Assembly (NCBI RefSeq): GCF_900155385.1
Contig: NZ_LT699745.1
Span: 1,829,561 to 1,893,560, forward strand
DNA from: Vreelandella massiliensis
Lineage (GTDB): Bacteria > Pseudomonadota > Gammaproteobacteria > Pseudomonadales > Halomonadaceae
Length of the DNA stretch: 64,000 nt
Direction: 5' to 3'
Of the stretch, positions 35,501 through 45,006 are shown piece after piece (positions within the stretch are counted from its first letter, which is position 1; each line of letters opens with the position of its first letter). The notes under the pieces are model-generated. The model made no database searches, had not been told where the DNA came from, and saw nothing but the letters and a program-made list of their open reading frames with translations. The translations under genes were made by a program, and so were the position numbers.

Positions 35501-38500
35501 AATCTCGGGACGCGTTGTTTCTTGTGTCGTGATGCCGTGGCCCTGCACACGCTTCGCCGCCTGCATCTTCTGGTAGGCCAGTTTGTGCGACTCGGAGGCA
35601 AATGACGGCTGCACACCTTTAAGACTCACGGGCAGTGCGTCTTGGGTGACACCGGCATAGTACAAATTGAACATTGTGCTGCGCTTGACAGGTGTGTCGG
35701 GGGCCAACTCGGCGTTCTCCACCTGCTCAACTTGGCCGGTCGCTTCCTTGAACGCGGCAACACGCGCCGCTAGCTGCTCACGCATTTGGCGTTTGTAACG
35801 AAGCCCCTCGAACCGCGTTTTGGCGGTTTCGTCGGCCTGCTGCGTTTCGTCGCGCGAGTCACGCTCGCCGTCTTGGAAGTTATCGGATTGCTCGTCCGTC
35901 GGCACCGGCGCCGCATACTGGTTGCCGTCTTGGTCGACTGCCGCCACCATCGGCTGACCGCCCACGTCAAAGTCTGCTGGGTTTTCGTCATCACCAACAC
36001 GACCTTCCGCCTCGGAACCCGCCAGCCCCCAAAAGGTTTCGTGGAGTTCAGATGCCTTGTCGCGGGCCGTTTCACGGTCGTAGCCCTCAGCCTCAAGCTG
36101 GCGAGCCAGTTCATCCAGCGAACGTTCGGTATAAGACTTCAACCGACCGATTTTGTTGAGTTCACGCGACACCGACGTGGCCCGGTCACGTTCACGGCGG
36201 TACTCGGACAGCAGCGTGTTGAAGTTACGCACGCCTTGGGCACCGGGAAGCTTCGACACTTGCTGCTGAGTCAGTGAATAACGGCCCGCCACACTCTTGT
36301 TGGTATCAATACCGCGAAGATCAGGCGCGTCATCCGCGTCACGAAACCCTTCGGCCATGGCACGCACATGCTGAAGCGCCTGTGTGCGACGTAAAAGCAA
36401 ACCTTCCGCCTCGTTCTCCTGTTCGCGCGCCTTGTCCAACGCCATGCGAGCATCGGCCATCGTTGTTTCGTCGCCCAAACGCTCAGCAACACTTACCTCG
36501 GCCATCGCCTGCTCGGCGTGAGCAGTCGCTTTGTCGTAGTCGCGCTTGGCCTGTGCCAACCCTTTCTCGCGGGCCGCTAATTGCGTTTGGGCGCGTTCTT
36601 TGAACACGCCTTGTTCAGCCGGGTCAAGCGACTCGACCGCACCGACCACATCAGCTACCAACGCGTCATCATCGGTCTGGTAAAGAGCATCATTCAGATC
36701 ACGGATGGTCGCAAGCCGCGCTTCGCCTTCCAGTTGACCGAGGCCGTTCAGCATTCGGCCAACCAGCGCACGCAAACCACGGCGACGATCCGACTGGCGT
36801 TCGTTAATGCTATCCAGTTCCCTCGCCAAGTCAGCCCGAAGCTGATTGTCGCTGCGTTCTTGGAAGTACATCTTGCGGGCTTCGCCATAGGTCACGGGGC
36901 CGGAGGTGCCTTCCCAGATAACTTTGTGTTCAGGAATGAACGGTAACTCCCCCATGCCTTGTATGAACGTCGGGTTCTCACCGCCGGGCTGGCTAGCTGC
37001 TGCCGCTGGGCCGCGTAGCATACGGCTCAAGTTATCGCGCAAATTGCTGTAAGCATCCAGCGCACTATCAGGTTTACGCTCACCGGCTTGGCCGTACTCC
37101 GACATCGCCACCGCGTCAAACAAATACGGTGCCCTAGCCCCGTTACGCGTGGTGATGGTCAAACTGACAAGGTTTTTACCCTCCAAGCGGCTTGCCCGCT
37201 CGGACGACTCGATCTGCTGCTGGTACTTGGGCGAGCTTAGCTGACGACGGCGTGTAGTAGGGTCATCGCTAAGGGCCATCGACGTAGCAGGAAACACATC
37301 CCCGTTTTCGTCACGAGCGAACCGAGCGCCTTCCAGCATCGTGCCGAAAAACAGAAAGTCGGACGACTCCTGTTCGCTCCTATCTTGTAGCCGAGTATTG
37401 GGGAAACCTGACGCCGCTGCCGTTTCCTGCCGAGCTATACCGTCTGCCGTGGAGTCGCGGATAAACGCATCAAGCGGCGTGCGCCGACGCTCAAACGTAT
37501 TGGCCAAGATCGACGCAAAGTTAGACGGGCTATCGAGAGCCGACTGTGTAAGCTGGTCAATCGCCCCAGGATCGCCTGACGGTACCAAGTGGGCGAGCAA
37601 CCGGCGACCATCGAACTGCCCCGACGAAATACGCGCGCGTTCGTCGCCCGACAACGACGGAGCGGTTGCATCAACGGCAGCGTTGTAGCCAGCCCCCTCT
37701 GTCTGACCCGTTAGCTCGGAATACACGGCGGCGGTAGCCGCACTGGTCAGTGCCTCGCGTTGTTTAGGATCAGGCGCCTCGTTCGCCGCAGCAGTTTCTT
37801 GGATGTCTTCTTGGGCGCGCTCACCTTCGGACTCCAAAAACGGCGTGGGATCAAAATCAAACGGCTCGGCGTTGGTGACTTCGCTGTCCCACTGGTCGTC
37901 CGCCGACGATGTTTCGCCCTGACGCTCGGCCTGCACCACTTGCTGAAGCTGGCTAACGTCTGCCCGTTCTTCCGTCTCCGCATCAAACTCAAACCCACGG
38001 CTATCGGCCCGCGTCAGTTGTGACGCTTCAAGCAGCTCGGCGTCATTAAGCCCCGATAAATACTGACGGAGCGCCGCTTGAGAGGGGAACGCCTCGTTTA
38101 GCGCATCGCGGACAGCGGTTTGGTATTCGGCGGCGTTGTCGTAATGGTTGCGGTTAAGCCCCTCAAGGCCCGGTACCAACCCGGCCATCAAGCTCACGTC
38201 GCTGGGCGCAAGCTGGTCGACAAACCGACCCTCTTTCGTGCCATCGCGGCCCCGGTCATAGCGTGTGCCGTCACGCCACGCCAACACTTTATCGGCCACG
38301 GCGCTAATGGCGCGGTTACGCTGGCCGCGTTGCTCCTGCGGAGTACCCCGAAACGCACGCGCCTTCTCGGGCAAGTCCTTAATGCCCATCGCCTCAGCCA
38401 CTTGGCGAAGGCGCGAGGCGTCAAGGTCAGATAACCGCTCGCCGCCCAACGCGTCACGCAAGGTCGCGTTGCGCCCCGGTACCACGTCGTTGATCCGACT

Positions 38501-40588
38501 TTGTAGGTCGCGGCGAAGCACGTTCTCGTTCACTGCCTCGCGGCTACCGACAAACGGCTCAGTGTCGATACCAAGGTCGCGGGCTTCTTGGATCAACGGT
38601 GTCACATCAGACGGTGGACGTTCTTCGCGGAATTGAAAACGTGCGGCTTCGCGGCGCTGGGCCGGTGTCTCGTAATCCTCGACCTGGGCCGCATCGTTGG
38701 TGCCACGGTTGACCTGCCCCGCCCGAAGTTCCTCCACCTCGCGGCGATACTGCTCAGCACGTTCGGCGCGAGCTTGTTCAACCGGCACCCGACGTTGTGT
38801 TGTACGCTGACCGCTACGAGCTTGCCCGCCCATTTTGATCGGCGCGGGTTCCGGTCGCGTCGACACTTGGTCACGAATTACGCGGCCTTGCTCATCCAGC
38901 TCTTGGTCGGCGAATAGCTCCGCGCCTTGCTCAGATTCATTCAATGCCTCGGTCTTGTTCTGGTCGTAACCAAGCTCGCTGGCCATTGTCGCTTCGTCGA
39001 CCGCCGTGGACGCCTTAGCCACTGCCTCCGAGGAAGTCGATACTTTATACCCGCCGTTCTTGGTACGCTTGCCGTGCAGGTTGGGGTACTTTTCTTGCAG
39101 ATACCGCAATGTCACGCCATCTTTGACGTTGCTTGGCGAGATGTACGTTATGGTATCGGGGCGGGACTCGATGGTGGCGTCAAGGTTGCTCGGCGGCTCG
39201 GCGTCCGTCTCAGGGTTCTCAACACCTGCACCCGCTTCTGTATCCGTGCCACGGAAATATTGAAATGTGTTGCCTGCCGCTGCGCCTGTGCCGCTGAGCG
39301 TGCCGCCGACTGTCGAGCCCGCTGCCAAACTCTCGATTAGCTGGTCGGTATCTACTTTGTACTCACCGCCAGTCAGGTCGACTTTATTGAGTTCATCAAT
39401 GAGGGTCTGCGTCATTTCCGTGACGCCCTCTCGCCCACCGCCGGTGGCTACCGCACCTAACGTGGAGCCAAACCATTTGGCGATGGAGTCGACGCTCTCG
39501 CCGCCTTCAAAACGCTTGGTGACATCGCCCAAAATGCCTTTGAGCGAGGCGTAGTCAAACGCCGTTTTGACACCGCCTAGTACAAATGCACGGCCCGGAT
39601 CATCTACGCCGATACCAAGCTGTTCGTTATAAGACTCGCCTGTGCTTTGAACTTGCATCGAGCCGAATGCACCAAGTTTTGCGCCCCGAGAAGCCGCGTC
39701 ACGCGAAATGCCGCGAGCCGACCCTGCTGCCAGGGGGCCACCTAGCTTGCGTAGCGCCGCTTTACCAATACCTGCCAGCATAAGCGAGCCGCCACCCGTG
39801 GCAGCACCCGCCAACGCAGCACCGGCATCAACAAGAAGGCTGGGCATTTCAGCGCCAAGTGTTTCTATTGCATACAGTCCCGCATCGGCGAACCCGTCTA
39901 CCTCGTCGATACCAGAAACGCGAGCCGGGTTGGATACCGCATCAGCAAGTGCTTCACGAACACCTTGTTCGCCATGGCGCTCTAATGGGTCATGCCCGGT
40001 AAAAGAACCCACTGCTTGTAGAAACGCATTGCCTGTAAGGCGAAGCTCCGCTTTACCCCGATCCCATGCGTCGGATAGTGGGCCTTCGGTGCCGTAGGGG
40101 GTTTCAACGCCCCCTTGAGATAAGCGCCCTTTGTACTGACCGCCAATGAGCGAATCGAGACGTGCTAAACGAGAACGGCGGGCGCTGGCCTGAAGCTCGT
40201 CGATTTCGCCCTCGCCGCCTAGCCGTTCAAACTCATTGGCCAAATTAGTCAGCCGGGACATATCCTGGGGAGTGGTGTCGCCGCCAAAATTCGTAGAACT
40301 AGCAAGCCCGCGGCTAATTAGTTCGTCGGAAAGCCGGGTACCGTCCTCGGTATAGATGCCACGAACTTCACGCCCATAGGTTGTGCCTTCTACTCCACCA
40401 AAAGAAGCGCCTGGAGACAAACGACCTTTGGCGTAAAGCGTGGCTTGGTAGCCACCCGGCTCGAACGTAAATGCCGTTTCTGGAGTGTCGGAGCCTGAGT
40501 CACGGATAGTGCGAACGGAGGAACCGTCTTTGCGAAATACAGTATCGCCATCCGAGACGATTACCTGCTCCAAATTACGTTTATCCAT
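32552..40588 (-). CDS. Giant polyvalent (ejected) virion protein with SNase-like and zincin motifs
   Basis: A 2678-residue protein. The N-terminus (VIVSDGDTVFRKDGSSVRTI, then GREVRGIYTEDGTRLSDELI) resembles a thermonuclease-like fold. A glycine-rich hydrophobic segment follows (residues about 250-320). Charged helical stretches fill the middle. A zinc metalloprotease motif HELGH lies at about residue 1810 (QLGHELGHMVFDD). The C-terminal 500 residues carry repeated hydrophobic helices (AFTSWTILAFSGIASIPEVG; AAPFMAFAVATIPLAAAG). This layout fits phage polyvalent proteins injected with the DNA. The AT-rich leader has GGAG before the ATG. Domain calls other than HELGH are tentative. Confidence 0.75.
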   Translation of the reverse strand: MDKRNLEQVIVSDGDTVFRKDGSSVRTIRDSGSDTPETAFTFEPGGYQATLYAKGRLSPGASFGGVEGTTYGREVRGIYTEDGTRLSDELISRGLASSTNFGGDTTPQDMSRLTNLANEFERLGGEGEIDELQASARRSRLARLDSLIGGQYKGRLSQGGVETPYGTEGPLSDAWDRGKAELRLTGNAFLQAVGSFTGHDPLERHGEQGVREALADAVSNPARVSGIDEVDGFADAGLYAIETLGAEMPSLLVDAGAALAGAATGGGSLMLAGIGKAALRKLGGPLAAGSARGISRDAASRGAKLGAFGSMQVQSTGESYNEQLGIGVDDPGRAFVLGGVKTAFDYASLKGILGDVTKRFEGGESVDSIAKWFGSTLGAVATGGGREGVTEMTQTLIDELNKVDLTGGEYKVDTDQLIESLAAGSTVGGTLSGTGAAAGNTFQYFRGTDTEAGAGVENPETDAEPPSNLDATIESRPDTITYISPSNVKDGVTLRYLQEKYPNLHGKRTKNGGYKVSTSSEAVAKASTAVDEATMASELGYDQNKTEALNESEQGAELFADQELDEQGRVIRDQVSTRPEPAPIKMGGQARSGQRTTQRRVPVEQARAERAEQYRREVEELRAGQVNRGTNDAAQVEDYETPAQRREAARFQFREERPPSDVTPLIQEARDLGIDTEPFVGSREAVNENVLRRDLQSRINDVVPGRNATLRDALGGERLSDLDASRLRQVAEAMGIKDLPEKARAFRGTPQEQRGQRNRAISAVADKVLAWRDGTRYDRGRDGTKEGRFVDQLAPSDVSLMAGLVPGLEGLNRNHYDNAAEYQTAVRDALNEAFPSQAALRQYLSGLNDAELLEASQLTRADSRGFEFDAETEERADVSQLQQVVQAERQGETSSADDQWDSEVTNAEPFDFDPTPFLESEGERAQEDIQETAAANEAPDPKQREALTSAATAAVYSELTGQTEGAGYNAAVDATAPSLSGDERARISSGQFDGRRLLAHLVPSGDPGAIDQLTQSALDSPSNFASILANTFERRRTPLDAFIRDSTADGIARQETAAASGFPNTRLQDRSEQESSDFLFFGTMLEGARFARDENGDVFPATSMALSDDPTTRRRQLSSPKYQQQIESSERASRLEGKNLVSLTITTRNGARAPYLFDAVAMSEYGQAGERKPDSALDAYSNLRDNLSRMLRGPAAAASQPGGENPTFIQGMGELPFIPEHKVIWEGTSGPVTYGEARKMYFQERSDNQLRADLARELDSINERQSDRRRGLRALVGRMLNGLGQLEGEARLATIRDLNDALYQTDDDALVADVVGAVESLDPAEQGVFKERAQTQLAAREKGLAQAKRDYDKATAHAEQAMAEVSVAERLGDETTMADARMALDKAREQENEAEGLLLRRTQALQHVRAMAEGFRDADDAPDLRGIDTNKSVAGRYSLTQQQVSKLPGAQGVRNFNTLLSEYRRERDRATSVSRELNKIGRLKSYTERSLDELARQLEAEGYDRETARDKASELHETFWGLAGSEAEGRVGDDENPADFDVGGQPMVAAVDQDGNQYAAPVPTDEQSDNFQDGERDSRDETQQADETAKTRFEGLRYKRQMREQLAARVAAFKEATGQVEQVENAELAPDTPVKRSTMFNLYYAGVTQDALPVSLKGVQPSFASESHKLAYQKMQAAKRVQGHGITTQETTRPEILHAAFGDKGMRVIGAEDSSAVESFVSQAVEDFRSTGRPVMVTVGENADQIGANLDKHSLLSKKQRDRIADQLWHAHAGERPMYMPMGDFVLVSLPAQPKRGVAATTRWYHQLGHELGHMVFDDYAQALSNNHAQREAVYAAFEAQTETRPEKDPALFKEWFADQAANEMIDRALGMADPEQMTPFTRLANLLRGLWERIQYLLPRYTRTRAFSQFAQAIRTQQKQSLAYQTRTNSRDGKKYDTVSFDSYRRGEQPIRPQRGPQSTRDFTLEFYDGSPEANQAKLLNTRAKNFVKKSTAPGTVAEAVGRLGRTVVGRLESYSPELASHLFQRNATDRNVEGIQAYDQMANAKRDQWVGVMERAFGEVYKAAGIKGVFKGKAKQDAVIEAFRDFEAGRTHKRGAAALARAMKAMTDNARQSGFRSSILDGNNPPVAFDHHKVDAERQAFDELMREAFPEATDTERAKRLELLLDSHGQSEFSIAPGLPVSYHDTTRHMVDALGVARLRELGFLAEPSDAVFYHFIDGLAKRTAWEANFGGHTDQIANRQAHHRNVLGVDDPNGTQMEQMGFLKDGRYYNPNGKFHQMMDVVVAEHGQAAREDILKMLDGVMGRTTSAMPNGLRNINDWVTAFTSWTILAFSGIASIPEVGLPAVRAHGRAGMIDGVRGYREAREFAKAAGNVLSDSAERIMWQTMGDNYESSTLNKIGTAFFKLNGQTAMTNVSRIMGISIGTQYLLRSAEVGDTQALEQLGVTAEDVRNWDSDGRPVWTPEADTASNATAEKVQNALTQFMYEGSSYPSKFQNPSWFNNPYFKMFWMVKRYMYAYGEGILLGMWRQAKRQWVRGQGLSAEKKAFLAAAPFMAFAVATIPLAAAGTEIREWMRPVTTGREGKDIEDYGGVAKYSQYLFSRAGGFGPLEMVLSMKQQSDWGRSPIGSVSPVIGKAEMLTDWGADGEWSSGEAATKLRQMVPVASQFPGVVNKIFD

Positions 40589-40595
40589 ACAGGCT

Positions 40596-40624
40596 CCAAA
40601 AAAAATGAGTGGCGGTTGCCACTC
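40596..40624 (-). terminator. Hairpin and T-run just before the giant gene
   Basis: Minus-strand GAGTGGC-AACC-GCCACTC followed by AT8, ending close to the ribosome binding site of the giant gene. It should terminate the internal-virion operon or attenuate entry into the giant gene. Confidence 0.7.
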
Positions 40625-40628
40625 ATTG

Positions 40629-40650
40629 TATCAGCATTGCGTATATTCAG
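40629..40650 (-). promoter_or_regulatory. Recurrent phage motif, copy 3
   Basis: Minus strand CTGAATATACGCAATGCTGA followed by TACA. It lies between two leftward genes, upstream of the giant protein gene, with a terminator hairpin between motif and start codon. Confidence 0.6.
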
Positions 40651-42477
40651 TTAGTAGCCAAACGCCCTCAGCGATGGACGCTGCGACGAACCTGCTCGCT
40701 GTGATCCGTCTGCTTGTATCCTGCCTTCTTGGATCTCGGAAATTGCCTGTGTGCGTGCGGTTGTGGGATTGATGCGACGCGTCTCTACAAGCTCCGCAGC
40801 ACGTTCCGCCGCCCTCAGACGTAGCTCGCGTCCTTGGGTACCATCCGGTGCTGACCCACTATTCCAAAAGTCATCTTCGTAGGCAGATACCATCGCCGTC
40901 TTAGCATTAGGGCTGCTGTAGCGCATAGCGCCATTGAGATAAACGCTAACCGGGACACCTGACTCCGATGAAAGGATCGCTGCATCGCCCACCAGCGCCT
41001 CCATGACTTGCCTGCCACGCGCCGTGTTAAGACGGCTGAGAAACTCCGGGTTGTCCGCCAGGAAGCCGTCAACCTGAACGCCAACCTGCCCAGCGTTGGT
41101 GTTTGGTTTGTAATCATCGCCTTGGGCGTCGATGTGCTTCTCGACAGCAGTGACCGCATTGTCGCGCACTTCGCTATACACTTGGCCGCGTTTGTTCTCT
41201 AGCTCAAGCCCAGCGGTTTCTGTTGCGCGGTGATCCGACAAGCTAACCGCCGGATTACCCGTTTCACGTAAGTTGGAGGCAATCTGCGAACCTGTAAGCT
41301 CGCCCGCCTGCATATGCTCCAACGCTGTGCCGAGAGTGCGTTGCGCATTTCGTGTCGTCGCAACGGAATCCTGTGCAATGGTGCCTTCTTGGGGCGGCGG
41401 TGCCGCAGGAGCCTGTGGCCCCAATTCGCCCAACCGGCGAACAAGCGAGCCGCGTTGAGTTCCATACTCCTCTAAGGAAAATTGATCGAGTCCCTTCGCC
41501 CGACCTTCTTCTTCCAGTGCTTCAATCTGTTCGTTTAGCTCAACACGGCGAGCGAGCTGTTCGCTGGTAAATCCACTTCCGCGTGGGCCGAAGTTACCCT
41601 CAGTTTCAGCATTTAGAGAAGCAAGTTCCTCCTGCAAAGCAGACAAGTCGGCTTGGTACGCTTGGGCTTCGTCGCGTGTGGCATCCAGGCTTTCAATGGC
41701 TGTTTGTGAAGTTTCCGCTTCCTCGACCAACCCGTTTTGCCGTCGAGCAAGGTCGTCGGCAACAGCAGACTCAACAAGATTGTTTTGGGCGACGCTCTCC
41801 ATGTGACCAGCGATGTTTTCGGTGTCCGAGATAAATGCCATCGCTTCATCTTCGCTAAACCCATGCTCCTTGCCATCAGACGTGGTAAACACAAGACCAC
41901 CATTCTCGTAACGGGTGTCCGTAACTTCTACACCAAACGACTTCTCCGCCAACGTTTCTACACCGCCGATGAAAAAGTCGTTGGACATAGCGGACTCTAG
42001 GTTTTCGCCCGACGCAACCCACGCCTTACTGATTCCGTCCTGCACATCGGCGATGCGTTCACGGTCAGCCTGCATGATAGCGCTTTGACTTTCTGCCCGA
42101 GTTTGGCCAATCCTGTCGCCCTCGGTCGCCTGCAACACATTAAGGTTTGACTGGTTAATGTCGCCCGCCAAACGGCGCTGTCTTGCCAACTGTCCAGTGG
42201 CAGCGGTAGAGGCTTCTTGAGTAAGCACCGCCTCCTCGGCTTTATCAGCAACAGCGACGCCCTCGCGCTTGGAGTGAGGCTCCAGATACTCAGCAACGCG
42301 CGCCTTCACCTCTTTGACGCGATTGTCGAAACGACCACCCTTGTTGCTAATACGCGACCCCTCGTTCATCAACGAGTAGCGCTCCTCTTTCAGCTCACCC
42401 AGGCGCCGGTCGCGCTTGTACTCTTGGATGCCCGTAAACGTATCGAGGGCAGACCCTAATGCGGTACCTAATGACAT
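40651..42477 (-). CDS. Internal virion protein
   Basis: A 608-residue, strongly charged and mostly helical protein with long coiled-coil-like stretches (ARVAEYLEPHSKREGVAVADK; AYQADLSALQEELASLNAET; LARRVELNEQIEALEEEG). No enzymatic motif is seen. Its size, composition and position between the small Gly/Ser-rich virion proteins and the giant protein match podovirus internal core or ejection proteins. Confidence 0.65.
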   Translation of the reverse strand: MSLGTALGSALDTFTGIQEYKRDRRLGELKEERYSLMNEGSRISNKGGRFDNRVKEVKARVAEYLEPHSKREGVAVADKAEEAVLTQEASTAATGQLARQRRLAGDINQSNLNVLQATEGDRIGQTRAESQSAIMQADRERIADVQDGISKAWVASGENLESAMSNDFFIGGVETLAEKSFGVEVTDTRYENGGLVFTTSDGKEHGFSEDEAMAFISDTENIAGHMESVAQNNLVESAVADDLARRQNGLVEEAETSQTAIESLDATRDEAQAYQADLSALQEELASLNAETEGNFGPRGSGFTSEQLARRVELNEQIEALEEEGRAKGLDQFSLEEYGTQRGSLVRRLGELGPQAPAAPPPQEGTIAQDSVATTRNAQRTLGTALEHMQAGELTGSQIASNLRETGNPAVSLSDHRATETAGLELENKRGQVYSEVRDNAVTAVEKHIDAQGDDYKPNTNAGQVGVQVDGFLADNPEFLSRLNTARGRQVMEALVGDAAILSSESGVPVSVYLNGAMRYSSPNAKTAMVSAYEDDFWNSGSAPDGTQGRELRLRAAERAAELVETRRINPTTARTQAISEIQEGRIQADGSQRAGSSQRPSLRAFGY

Positions 42478-42489
42478 AATGCCCTCCGT

Positions 42490-43317
42490 TTACATGGCCA
42501 GCGCAGCAATCGTGGCAATCGTGCCAATGGTCTGCGCCGTCTGCTGTGATTTTTGTGCGCTGTGCTGCGCCTTGGCTTGCTGGTACGACCGCTGACGTGC
42601 TGACGAGTTTTGTGCCGATTCAGTCAGCCCACCCATGGCGCTCGACGACAGGTTATTGCCAATGTTGAGCATCGTCCCTTTTATGTTGAAGTTACGATCC
42701 TCGTCCATTTCCCGCCCGGTATTAAGCGCAGACAGCGCCCCCAGTGTCGTGGAGCGTTGGCTCTGGCGGCTTTCGGCCTGTTGCTGGCCACCCGTGAGCG
42801 ACGTGCCATAACGCTGACGCATCCGTTCAAGGGCTGCGCGGCTACGTTGAGCGTCAGCAGTGGCCGTCGATGCGGCATCTTGCGCGTTGGTGTTATCCAA
42901 TGTATCCGCCAGGGCTTCTTCCTGCGGCGCAAAGCTCTCCATGTAGCGTTCAAACTGCTCACGGCTTATACGCGCCGCCATGTCGTTGGCTTGGTCGTCA
43001 GACACATTGGTGTTCAGGTGGTAGGAACCATCGTCTTGGTAGCCTGACGGTTTAGGCGGGGGTGCAGTGGCCCCGCCAATAAGCCGACCAAGTCTGTCAT
43101 TGGCGCTCACGCGACCGCCGCCCGCCGATTGGCGACCCAGCGACGCGCGACCGATGCCACCGTCAGCACCCAGATTGGAACCACGACGCCCGCCAGGAGT
43201 GTTAGACGGCCCCGGTGTATCACGACCGTCAAAGCCCGTGCCGCGACCGCCGCCGCCACCACGACCAGAACTGCCGCCACCGTAGCCGCCGCCTGTTGCT
43301 GAACTTGCCCAGCCCAT
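42490..43317 (-). CDS. Internal virion protein, Gly-rich N-terminus
   Basis: A 275-residue protein that starts with an extreme Gly/Ser/Arg stretch (GGGYGGGSSGRGGGGGRGTG) and ends in a helical region (SYQQAKAQHSAQKSQQTAQT). The central part (QFERYMESFAPQEEALADTL) resembles the WDHYKETYAPLEDEYLKDSQ block of the next gene upstream, so the two may be distant paralogues. Such pairs occur among internal virion proteins of T7-like and N4-gp56-type phages. Confidence 0.65.
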   Translation of the reverse strand: MGWASSATGGGYGGGSSGRGGGGGRGTGFDGRDTPGPSNTPGGRRGSNLGADGGIGRASLGRQSAGGGRVSANDRLGRLIGGATAPPPKPSGYQDDGSYHLNTNVSDDQANDMAARISREQFERYMESFAPQEEALADTLDNTNAQDAASTATADAQRSRAALERMRQRYGTSLTGGQQQAESRQSQRSTTLGALSALNTGREMDEDRNFNIKGTMLNIGNNLSSSAMGGLTESAQNSSARQRSYQQAKAQHSAQKSQQTAQTIGTIATIAALAM

Positions 43318-43320
43318 ACT

Positions 43321-43959
43321 CTACCTCCGGTATTTAGGCGCGGGTGCCCATTGCGACTGCATCTGCGTACTGCTGCGCTGCAACCCCGCATTGGTGTACA
43401 AACTGTTGTCCGCCGTCGGCGTGCGCCCACCAGACCCGCCGCCCGCGTACATTGACGCTCCAGCCCCGGCAATCGCACCAAGTGCTTGGCTGCGAGCCGC
43501 ACTGCGCGCCGAATCCACCTTCAGGTCGTTTTGCATCTTGGATATGGCATCTTGCGACCCACTGCGAGCGAGCCCCGACAATGAGCGGTTGGTGTCCGTC
43601 GCAATTTCTCGGCCAATGCCCAGCGCCCCACTCATACGTGAATCCCGCTCAAGCTGCGCCTTGTGCGTCGCGCCGACCTTGGAGCCCGTCAGCGCAGTGC
43701 CAATAGCATCCGCTGACGTCGACACGCCGCCACCTAATGCCGCCAATCGTGTGGCCTCAGTGCCTTCGCGCATGACCTTGGACGATGCCTGCGCACGCCC
43801 GCGATCCCCGAACTCTTTTTGCGAGTCCTTGAGGTATTCGTCTTCGAGCGGGGCGTAAGTCTCTTTGTAGTGATCCCACTCCGCTGCCGATACCGCGTGT
43901 TGCGCCTTCTCGGCCTTCGACATTTCCGGCTTGTCAGGCTTATCCCCACCCTTGCTCAT
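43321..43959 (-). CDS. Internal virion protein (helical)
   Basis: A 212-residue protein (MSKGGDKPDKPEMSKAEKAQ, WDHYKETYAPLEDEYLKDSQ, SMYAGGGSGGRTPTADNS) with an Ala/Gly-rich C-terminal half. The ATG at 43959 overlaps the stop of the GNAT-like gene (ATGA) and is preferred over an upstream extension. It shares a short block with the Gly-rich protein downstream. Likely part of the ejected core. Confidence 0.65.
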   Translation of the reverse strand: MSKGGDKPDKPEMSKAEKAQHAVSAAEWDHYKETYAPLEDEYLKDSQKEFGDRGRAQASSKVMREGTEATRLAALGGGVSTSADAIGTALTGSKVGATHKAQLERDSRMSGALGIGREIATDTNRSLSGLARSGSQDAISKMQNDLKVDSARSAARSQALGAIAGAGASMYAGGGSGGRTPTADNSLYTNAGLQRSSTQMQSQWAPAPKYRR

Positions 43960-44402
43960 TGGCCCACCTCCCGGCGTAGCTGGATACTGTGTGCGTGAAA
44001 GCCTAGCGGGGCCAAGCGGCGCTCCCAGCCGGGGCGTGTGGTGCAGAACTGAACTGCCGTACAACCTTGTTCCGTCGCCATAAAATCTAGCTCCGTCACC
44101 ACCTCACCAATCGTGTTGGGTACCCCCGGCTCCACGTAAAGCATCCACACGAACAGTGACCGATCCCCATTAAGGCTGGTCGTTGTGGTCGTGGCCAGAA
44201 ACCCCACCACGCGCTCGTCGATACGGAGCAGTCGAAGCTCACACTCGCCGCGCAACGCCGCAGCATAAAGATCACCGGCGCAGGTCGTCTCGTCAGGGCA
44301 CCGGGCAAAAATCGCCTCGGTACCTTCGTCGAGCAGTGGGAACACGTCGCGCAGCATCGCCCGCGAGTCCACCAGCACAAAGTCGACCTCAGATGCCGCC
44401 AT
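43956..44402 (-). CDS. Phage GNAT-fold protein (Gp13-like)
   Basis: A 148-residue protein with acetyltransferase-like topology (CELRLLRIDERVVGFLATTT, FVWMLYVEPGVPNTIGEVVT, WERRLAPLGFHAHSIQLRRE). T7-type phages have a GNAT-like Gp13 at a similar place in the virion operon, linked to internal virion protein assembly. The usual acetyl-CoA loop is weak here (VEPGVPNTIGE), so catalysis is doubtful. It overlaps its neighbours at both ends. Confidence 0.65.
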   Translation of the reverse strand: MAASEVDFVLVDSRAMLRDVFPLLDEGTEAIFARCPDETTCAGDLYAAALRGECELRLLRIDERVVGFLATTTTTSLNGDRSLFVWMLYVEPGVPNTIGEVVTELDFMATEQGCTAVQFCTTRPGWERRLAPLGFHAHSIQLRREVGQ

Positions 44403-45006
44403 ATTTCACCGTCCGGTGAATGGACTGGTTGCGCTGCTGCCCAAACCGGCGTGCCTCGGGCACCCCTGACTGGTACAGCGAGAACATATCGCTCGCCGCA
44501 TGACGGTTGCCCCACTCAACACTTGGTGTGCTGAGCAAGTACGCCGTGGCAAGTGACTGGATCATGTCGAGAAACGGCTCAAGCTCGTCGGCCAAGACCA
44601 ACTCACCGCGCTTGGGTACCAACGCCAGATGGGCCACCAACGCTTCTTGCACCACCGTTTCGTCCGGTAGGCAGTCAAGCATCAAGGTACCAGACGGCGA
44701 AATCACGTAGCCCGTGGGTGTGCCTTCCTCGGTCGTAATCTTCGACGCGGACACCCCCAACAGCTGGCGATACTTCAACGTCACCCAGTACGGGCGAAGG
44801 ATCGTCGTGCCCGACGGTATCCCAAGCTCCACGTCACGCAGCCCTTTAATCACCGGCTGTGATTCCGTGGTCACACGCCACGCGTGGCTGTCGTTGCAAA
44901 ACTGCCGCGCCGCGCGGGCAATGGCTTTCTCGGCGGTCATGTCGGGGCAACCCGGTACCGCGATCAACACATCGCCCAGCAGTTCTTCGCCCAGATCAAG
45001 CATCAA
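44389..45006 (-). CDS. Phage tail tubular/adaptor protein
   Basis: A 205-residue protein (LIAVPGCPDMTAEKAIARAA, RQFCNDSHAWRVTT, LFSLYQSGVPEARRFG-like end). The GCP...A..A.RAA.QFC..S..W opening is typical of tail tubular/adaptor proteins that seat on the portal in short-tailed phages. It overlaps its neighbours by a few bases at each end, so the tail-adaptor set is translated as a unit. Confidence 0.72.
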   Translation of the reverse strand: MMLDLGEELLGDVLIAVPGCPDMTAEKAIARAARQFCNDSHAWRVTTESQPVIKGLRDVELGIPSGTTILRPYWVTLKYRQLLGVSASKITTEEGTPTGYVISPSGTLMLDCLPDETVVQEALVAHLALVPKRGELVLADELEPFLDMIQSLATAYLLSTPSVEWGNRHAASDMFSLYQSGVPEARRFGQQRNQSIHRTVKYGGI

